64,000 nt of DNA from Siphlonurus alternatus (taxonomy: Eukaryota > Arthropoda > Insecta > Ephemeroptera > Siphlonuridae): NCBI GenBank assembly GCA_949825025.1, contig OX463786.1, positions 13,177,309-13,241,308 of the forward strand. Reading direction: 5' to 3'. Shown here piece after piece: positions 59,632 to 64,000 of this stretch. Position 1 is the first letter of the stretch. Each line of letters starts with the position of its first letter. A program made the position numbers and the translations under genes. The notes under the pieces were generated by a model, which saw only the letters and a list, made by a program, of their open reading frames with translations, was not told where the DNA came from and made no database searches.

Positions 59632-59970
59632 GATGGACAACATACATGAAAAAAATTTATTGCAGAAATGAATAGAGGGTACCAAATTATGCTACTCTGA
59701 ATTTTTTCAGATTTTTTTGAAACCCAGAACTATTTTTAAATAATTATTGAAAGTGCGGCCACTGGAGGCGTCAATAGGCGTTTAGTCTCTATCCTTTTTA
59801 TTAAGGATTCAGGGGTGCCAACTGAAATCACAGAACTTTCAATAATTATTTAAAAATAGTTCCGGGTCTCAAAAAAAATCTAAAAAAATTCAGAGTAGCA
59901 TAATTTGGTACCCTCTATTCATTTCTACATTTTCTACAATAAAATTTTTTCATGTACGTTGTCCATTGCG
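59632..59970. mobile_element. Hairpin MITE family G, copy 3
   Basis: GATGGACAACATACATGAA ... TTCATGTACGTTGTCCATT, with the same internal GCTACTCTGAATTTTTTCAG block. Confidence 0.75.
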
Positions 59971-60840
59971 AGATATCAATCTACTGAGATGCATCCTTAA
60001 AATTTTTAATTAAAGTAAAATTATAAATTTAAATATTATAATCAGTTAACTTGCATGATGTACGGATTGTACAGTATAAAGCCTATAAATATTAAATACC
60101 GGCGGAGTATGGAAATTGTCTGTACGTATATAATATGTAGCCATATTTTTTGAGCCCTGTCCGGCCAGTTTATAACAGATTTTATTGTTTACTAGCTTCG
60201 TTAAATAATTTGAAAACAAAATTAATATATATATAATACGTTTCAAAATAAATGTATATTCTATTATGTATTTTTAAGCTTTTAATTAATTCTGCATGAC
60301 TTCAAATATAATTAAGATTAACAAGACATCATGTGCTCGATTATTATTTTTTAATTAATACATAGTTATTCTGTCTCATTAAATGTAATATGAAGTTGAA
60401 CAATCTGCATATAAGATATGCATCAGTATTATTATTAAACAATAAGGGTGTGAAATCAGAGAAGAAATGGGTCTTATATTATATGATTAATTAAGTATTA
60501 ATTATCGATTGATAATATGTCAATTGTTCTAATTAAATCAAAGATTAAAACAAATCAAAGATTTGAAAAAATAAGAAATATTTAATATAAATTTTTTTTA
60601 AGTTAAGTAGAAATGGCATGGAATTATTGAATTACATGATCCGATGCTCCATAATTATTATAATTATACAAATAAATTACATTTTCTTCGACTAACTACA
60701 TGCACAATGCACACCACTGCACGCAGGATATTTTTATTTAAGTTTTTAGTTATACTATAGTAAAACAAGCCAAAGTTTTACGCCTACAAATTTCCGGAAG
60801 TTACATAATTCTGCTTTTATTTAGCCCTATTACCATAATA

Positions 60841-60890
60841 AAGTCAAGCAACGATGAGCGTGGTTAAAAATTGGATGGGTGACCATTTCC
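60841..60890 (+). repeat. 5S rRNA-like segment (5S-derived SINE remnant)
   Basis: AAGTCAAGCAACGATGAGCG followed by TGGTTAAAAATTGGATGGGT and GACC aligns with the 5S internal promoter region (AAGTTAAGCA..GGGCG..GGTTAGTACTTGGATGGGTGACC). The 5' half is absent and nothing matches a functional 5S gene beyond it. Confidence 0.55.
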
Positions 60891-61796
60891 AACAAATCCC
60901 TCTCCCACCCGGCGTGAAAATCAGCAGAAAATGCGTCATTTCTGGAAATTTTTAGACAAAACTCTTACTTTTTTAGACTACTATGTTTATTTTATAGATT
61001 TATATAGAAATAAAGAAATAAATGAAAAAGAGTAAATAAGTTACATCCCGAACTCAATACACTTTGGACTTGACTTCCCTTTTTTTTAGCGTCATGTTCA
61101 CACATGCCAGCCAGACAAGAAGGTTCAATACAATTTAAATATTTTTGGTAAGAGTTGAATCAACACAATGATCACATCATCGCAGGTACATTGTATGTAA
61201 TGACTTTCTTAACAATGAGAGGCCGTTGACAAGCCAAGCGTAATGTACATAACAATGTAAAGAGCTTTTAGTACTTCAAAAATAAGAAGAAAAAAAATGA
61301 AATGAAATTTTATTTCTTTAGAATTATTTCTAAAAGTTACGATTGTTCTCTCTAACAAAAATTATCACAAAAGTTATCACAAATATTTTATTTATATATC
61401 TGGAAATATAGTTTTTTATACTTTTGTGGATATTTAAAAAAAAAATAGCAATAATATTTTTGATCCTGCAATGCATGCTTTTCAATACCACCAAATCTTC
61501 AACTTTTTTACTATCATGGAGGCTTCAAGTCAGCTGATTTTTCGGTGTTCCCACCCGCAATACCAAAGCTATGTAAAAAAAAAACGTGAATTCGTTTTTT
61601 CACTAAGAATAAGATTTTTCAGGGAAAATGCCTTTACCGAACTTTGGTCCAAACTGAAAAATAAAGTAGATAATTCAAGATTTAGATTTTTTACTTGATT
61701 TATAACCGAGAAAAGTTAAAAAAACACTTTGCTTCATTATCAAGTGCAAGATGGATCTTAGCGACAAACAGTTGCGCAGCGAGAGCGAATCACGGA

Positions 61797-61835
61797 CCAA
61801 ATACCCCCGGACAAAATACCCCCGGTTGGTATAAT
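61797..61835 (+). repeat. Short CGGACxAAATACCCC repeat
   Basis: Two to three units of CGGACCAAATACCCC, as in the larger array at 62062-62158, same orientation. Confidence 0.6.
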
Positions 61836-62061
61836 GCATGAAAATTGATTAAGGTAATCATTAGTTGCAGCAAGAAAGTCAAGTGGACATATTTTAAAAT
61901 TCGGTAATTATGAAAGAAGAACTGTGTTGTTTAACAAATTTATTATGATTATGTAACTATTTCTGTATAGAGGTTATGTGTAAGAATGGTCATTAGACCA
62001 AACATCGCCTAAATAAAGACATTATTCTATTCTATTCTATTCTATTCAAATATCCCCGCCC

Positions 62062-62158
62062 GGACCGGACGAAATACCCCCGGACGAAATACTCCCGGAC
62101 GAAATATCCCCGGACGAAATACTCCCGGACGAAATACCCCCGGACGAAATACCCCCTT
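62062..62158 (+). repeat. 17-bp minisatellite CCGGACGAAATACCCCC
   Basis: About six tandem units with TAC/TAT and CCCC/TCCC variants. The frame read from it (FRPGVFRPGVFRPG) is an artefact. Confidence 0.85.
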
Positions 62159-62483
62159 GTAAGTGGAGAGGGGCGGGCGACCAACACGGGAGGGGAAGTT
62201 GACTTTATTTATAAAATTTTCACAACAAATATGTATCATATATAATATTCAAAGTATATTATTTATAGTTAATGCCGTATCAAGATCTCAAATTGCGTAT
62301 TTAATTTTATTATACCAAAACATACTCAAAATTGTGCCGCAAACAAACGATTTTTGTATATATATGCTATGCTTACTTTGATTGTGCGGCAATTATAAAT
62401 TGTCTCAGCGTTTTGCAGCAAGATTTTGAAGGTTTTTAAACGATTTTAGGTTTTTAAACCTAGGTATGTGCCCCTAGCGATTT

Positions 62484-64000
62484 GAGCAAAGCCCGAAATT
62501 AACAAATATTTCGGGCTTTGCTCATTTAAATTTGAACATTTCTATAAGTGCTCAAATCGAAAAAAGCAATCCCCGACGAGAAGTTTTATTTCGGGGTTCG
62601 CTCCTTTAAATTTGCTCATTTCTAAAAGTGCCCAACTCGAAAAAGGCCACCCCGACGAGAATTTTTATTTCATGCTTTGCTCACTGTTTTGATCATTTCT
62701 AGAAGTGCAAATGAAAAATAATAGCTGGAAATTGCGCCGTATTATAGCAATAAATAATAAGATAATGTAAATTTAATAATATTTTAATTATATCACTTTT
62801 TTAATTTATTGATAAACATACAAATTTAACATTAATAGCGTGTATAGTATTTTTTTTTTTTTTTTATTAAAACATTTCTTTCTGTATTATTCAAGTCATA
62901 TTGAAAAAATACGATTTTTTCACACTGAGAGACACTTTCAATTTTTTTATTATTATCATTTTTTTATAATTAAAGGTATGATTACAATTTATATACTCTA
63001 GCAATGAATTCCAGGTAGCAGATGAACAATTTCTAAGTTCAGATGACGTACCACACATGACAAAGAAAAGAGTGTCTCAGATCAGCAGCAGCATTAGCAA
63101 ATTCAAAGCAAGGTTTTGTGTTTTGCAACGCAACTATAAGAAAGGTTGTCAATCTAAAACATGTTATGCAAAGAAAAAATTTAGTTGAAATTGATAATGC
63201 CATGATAGTAATCCCTGCAAAAATAAGTCAAGTTCAGGTAATATTAAGATCAGGTATTAATCAGGTATAATATTTATTTATTTTAAATTAATAGGTTTGG
63301 TACTATTTATCTTGAGGAGCTCTGTGCTTCTTAGCAAGTTCTGTAAATTAAGTTAAAAAGATTTTATAATATATCAGCTGTAAAAAAAAAAAAAAAATAT
63401 TTAAATTAACTAACATAAAATATTAATATAAAAATAAAAAGTGTGACAAAATCGTATTTTTCAGTATGACTTGAATAAAAAAGAAAGAAATATTTTAATA
63501 AAACAATAATGTACACGCTAATGCTAAATTTGTATTTTTGTTACTTAATTAAAAAAGTGATGTATGCAATTAAAATATTATTAAATTCACAATATTTTAT
63601 TATTTTAATTATTTATTACAAATTATTACTATAATACGGCACAATTTCCAATTATTATTTTTCACTTTGCTTTGAGCACTTCTAGAAATGATCAAAACAG
63701 TGAGCAAAGCCCGAAATAAAACTTCTCGTCAGGGTTTGTATTTTTCGAGTTGAGCACTTCTAGAAATGATCAAATTTAAATGAGTAAATTTAAGCTCGAA
63801 ATAAAACTTCTCGTCGGGGTTTGCTTTTTCCGATTTGAGTCATTTGAGCACTTCTAGAAATGGTCAAATTTAAATGAGTAAATTTAAGCCCGAAATAAAA
63901 CTTCTCGTCGGGGTTTCCTTTTTTCGATTTGAGCACTTCTAGAAATGTTCAAATTTATATGAGCAAAGCCCAAAATATTTGTTAATTTCGGGCTTTGCTC
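62484..64000. mobile_element. Large foldback reaching the window end
   Basis: GAGCAAAGCCCGAAATTAAC at 62484 is complemented by the last 20 bases of the window. Arms hold ~90-bp units (ACTTCTCGTCGGGGTTT, TTTGAGCACTTCTAGAAATG). Further in, TTCAAGTCATATTGAAAAAA (62889) pairs with the stretch near 63460. The loop is 62990-63400. The element probably continues past 64000. Confidence 0.75.
63062..63185 (+). pseudogene. Possible cysteine-motif protein fragment in foldback loop
   Basis: A + strand frame reads KARFCVLQRNYKKGCQSKTC then YAKKKFS and stop. KKGCxSKxC resembles the CXC-type zinc motif found in some transposon proteins, but two cysteines are replaced. Weak. Confidence 0.2.

Larger units (their letters stand above)
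54772..64000. other. 5' intron of ACO1, no exon seen
   Basis: No reading frame here matches the N-terminal half of aconitase on the minus strand. The segment is a mosaic of SINE pieces, foldbacks, MITEs and simple repeats in AT-rich DNA, with one GC-rich islet at 57185-57330. Confidence 0.6.

Noticed and set aside
61640..61660. Possible aconitase exon (TTGGACCAAAG on minus strand)
   Set aside because: Resembles CSGPKRP coding for only a few bases; flanking codons do not match.

Overview
This is a eukaryotic window from an AT-rich, intron-rich and extremely repeat-laden invertebrate genome. Spliced genes with GT-AG introns, poly-A and poly-T runs, tRNA- and 5S-derived SINE remnants, a non-LTR reverse transcriptase relic and dozens of hairpin MITEs rule out a prokaryote. 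A SINE tail containing 'CCTGA..GAGG' followed by 'TTCCCTCAG' resembles tails I know from insect genomes, so an arthropod is my best guess. I cannot name the species.

Four genes can be reconstructed exon by exon, all on the minus strand. Read from right to left they are: (1) the 3' half of cytosolic aconitase / iron regulatory protein 1 (ACO1/IRP1), 10 exons at 54771-41824, with the N-terminal exons outside the window; (2) ARMH3 (C10orf76, DUF1741), complete in 13 coding exons at 38376-25559, 685 aa; (3) CHTOP (chromatin target of PRMT1, an mRNA export adaptor), 6 coding exons at 22588-16861, 281 aa; (4) an intact hAT-like transposase gene, 2 exons at 15228-4366, 798 aa, with a BED-like zinc finger. 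The first three are ordinary host housekeeping genes and show no operon-like link. Every splice phase was checked and each reading frame closes exactly.

The non-coding 85-90% is dominated by inverted-repeat DNA. At least five hairpin MITE families are bounded by TTAA at both ends. Others look PIF/Harbinger-like (TTA or TGA direct repeats with GGCC or GGGCC termini), and others carry CAGGGTGT or GCGGATCC termini. Several lie within about 15-60 bp of splice sites.

The most striking structure is in the intron of the hAT-like gene. A 7.6-kb element (6818-14404) has CCCACG-type terminal inverted repeats and arms made of a 79-bp satellite in opposite orientations. Its right arm is interrupted by a second, 3.2-kb element (9638-12874) that also starts CCCACG and ends CGTGGG, and has its own arms of a different ~78-bp satellite. 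Both insertions are consistent with 2-bp target duplications, and both loops carry promoter-like sequence with an ACAAGATGGC start context. A second foldback (27379-28823, ARMH3 intron) has arms of a 16-bp minisatellite and a perfect 9-bp target duplication. Further foldbacks lie at 48235-49362, 52115-52801, 55979-56720 and 62484-64000; the last is cut by the window edge.
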